Assembly: GCA_031383555.1 (NCBI GenBank)
Contig: JANMZR010000325.1
Span: forward strand, 1-5,827
DNA: 5,827 bases
Source of the DNA: JANMZR01 sp031383555
GTDB lineage: Bacteria; Bacteroidota; Bacteroidia; Cytophagales; Spirosomataceae
Direction: 5' to 3'
A program made the translations under genes and the position numbers. Shown piece after piece: positions 5,358 to 5,827 of the stretch (position 1 is its first letter; each line of letters opens with the position of its first letter). Below the pieces are notes generated by a model. The model was not told where the DNA came from, did no database searches, and was given only the letters and a program-made list of their open reading frames with translations.

Positions 5358-5711
5358 ATGCAAAAAGGAACAACAAATAATCCTAATGGTAGACCAGCTG
5401 GCACTGCCAACAAAATCACAGCCATTTTAAAAGAGAAAATTGAATTTTTAATAGAAAATAATATTGACAAATTTCAAAAGGATTTGGAGGCATTAGAGCC
5501 AAAGGATAGATTAAACCTAATTGTTAAACTTTTTGATTTTGTTTTACCAAAGCAAAAGGAACTGAAATTAGAATCAGAATTTAAAGAGCAACCAATATTT
5601 TTAAACACGATAAAAACTTATACAGGCTTACCAGACTTCTATTTTGATGAGGAGGGATATAAAGTAAATCCTAATAATATTGATATAGACGTTAGAAAAG
5701 TACATGAATGA
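5358..5711 (+). CDS. Small mobile-element protein with NPNGRP(x)GT N-terminus (DUF5681-like)
   Basis: A 117-residue protein. The N-terminus KGTTNNPNGRPAGTANKIT carries the G-x-x-NPxGRPxGTxNK signature of DUF5681-like proteins, usually found in phages and mobile elements and sometimes next to terminase genes. Residues 22-65 are helical (ILKEKIEFLIENNIDKFQ, then LEPKDRLNLIVKLFDFVLPK), as in many short Bacteroidetes phage or element proteins of unknown role. The C-terminal part after residue 75 is acidic and includes FDEEGYKVNPN, a segment repeated in degraded form 94 bp downstream. The start at 5358 places the signature at the very N-terminus, as usual. TATATTTA at 5313-5320 is one base off a -7 element. 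A small-terminase-like DNA-binding role is conceivable but no large terminase is visible in the window. Confidence 0.82.
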   Translation: MQKGTTNNPNGRPAGTANKITAILKEKIEFLIENNIDKFQKDLEALEPKDRLNLIVKLFDFVLPKQKELKLESEFKEQPIFLNTIKTYTGLPDFYFDEEGYKVNPNNIDIDVRKVHE

Positions 5712-5721
5712 TTTGTTTCAT

Positions 5722-5790
5722 TTATCTGCATAATGTTTTGATGAGGAGGGTAATAAAATAAATCCAAATGATTTGAAATTAAATAAATAA
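5722..5790 (+). pseudogene. Degenerate duplicate of the 3' end of the preceding gene
   Basis: Reading from 5737 gives FDEEGNKINPNDLKLNK and a TAA at 5788-5790, closely matching FDEEGYKVNPNNIDID of the intact gene. Fifteen bases, TTTTGATGAGGAGGG, are identical (5642-5656 and 5736-5750, offset 94 bp). Alignment continues a few codons upstream to a shared TTA (5722), but the copy has a stop (TAA 5731-5733) and lies in another frame, so it cannot be expressed as such. It looks like the tail of a paralogous gene left by tandem duplication or homologous exchange. Confidence 0.55.
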
Positions 5791-5827
5791 CTTGCAAAAG
5801 TAATTTTTTTTGAAATAGATTAAATCT

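Noticed and set aside
5248..5430. 60-codon plus-strand open frame before and overlapping the NPNGRP gene
   Set aside because: Overlaps out of frame with the supported gene at 5358 and runs antisense to the minus-strand relic; its residues show no domain.
5791..5813. ACTTGCAAAAGT followed by a T-run as a terminator at the right end
   Set aside because: The stem would be only four A/T-rich base pairs; too weak to call.
1..5827. CRISPR array, insertion sequence, rRNA or complete tRNA
   Set aside because: No regularly spaced repeats, transposase motifs, terminal inverted repeats or folded tRNA were seen on either strand.

Overview
The window looks like DNA from a member of the Bacteroidota (Bacteroidetes). 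It is AT-rich, start codons follow A-rich stretches and not Shine-Dalgarno sequences, and two genes have a TAnnTTTG promoter element of the kind that phylum uses. The gene families also point there: a Bacteroidetes-style tyrosine integrase with N-terminal arm domain, an RteC-like protein, a short helix-turn-helix excisionase, and a gene II/X-like replication protein. It appears to be the left end of an integrated mobile element together with a short piece of host chromosome.

Layout. Positions 1-412 are probable chromosomal flank: the 3' end of an unrecognised Ser/Lys-rich gene and its hairpin terminator. At about 440-453 there is a short sequence resembling the 3' end of a tRNA gene (minus strand) with no tRNA body attached; this is the likely attachment scar, and the element would start here. 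Next comes a regulatory stretch with a tandem 11-bp repeat (527-548) and a promoter (562-569). It leads into the integrase (604 or 583 to 1707) and a closely spaced gene with an RteC-like C-terminus (1713-2468). A palindrome-rich intergenic region (2495-2586) precedes an excisionase-like gene (2615-2908) that overlaps a conserved-looking orphan gene (2905-3393). That operon ends at a strong hairpin terminator (3401-3432). A rolling-circle replication initiator follows (3503-4441). Its reading frame continues past the TAG stop as a 39-codon leucine-rich tail, which ends directly against a convergent lipoprotein gene (4562-5116, minus).

The right part (5117-5827) looks like a mosaic. It has a 3'-end relic of a minus-strand gene (5196 to about 5330), a small gene with an NPNGRP(x)GT-type N-terminus (5358-5711), and a degenerate second copy of that gene's 3' end (5722-5790). 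No matching right attachment site is visible, so the element extends beyond the window.

How it may work together (inference): the integrase and excisionase-like protein would move the element into and out of a tRNA gene, the RteC-like protein may control that switch, and the Rep protein would copy the excised circle by nicking one strand. The lipoprotein is a candidate cargo or host-envelope-modifying gene. No virion, conjugation or defence gene is recognisable in this window, so phage (for example filamentous) versus mobilisable plasmid-like element cannot be decided here.
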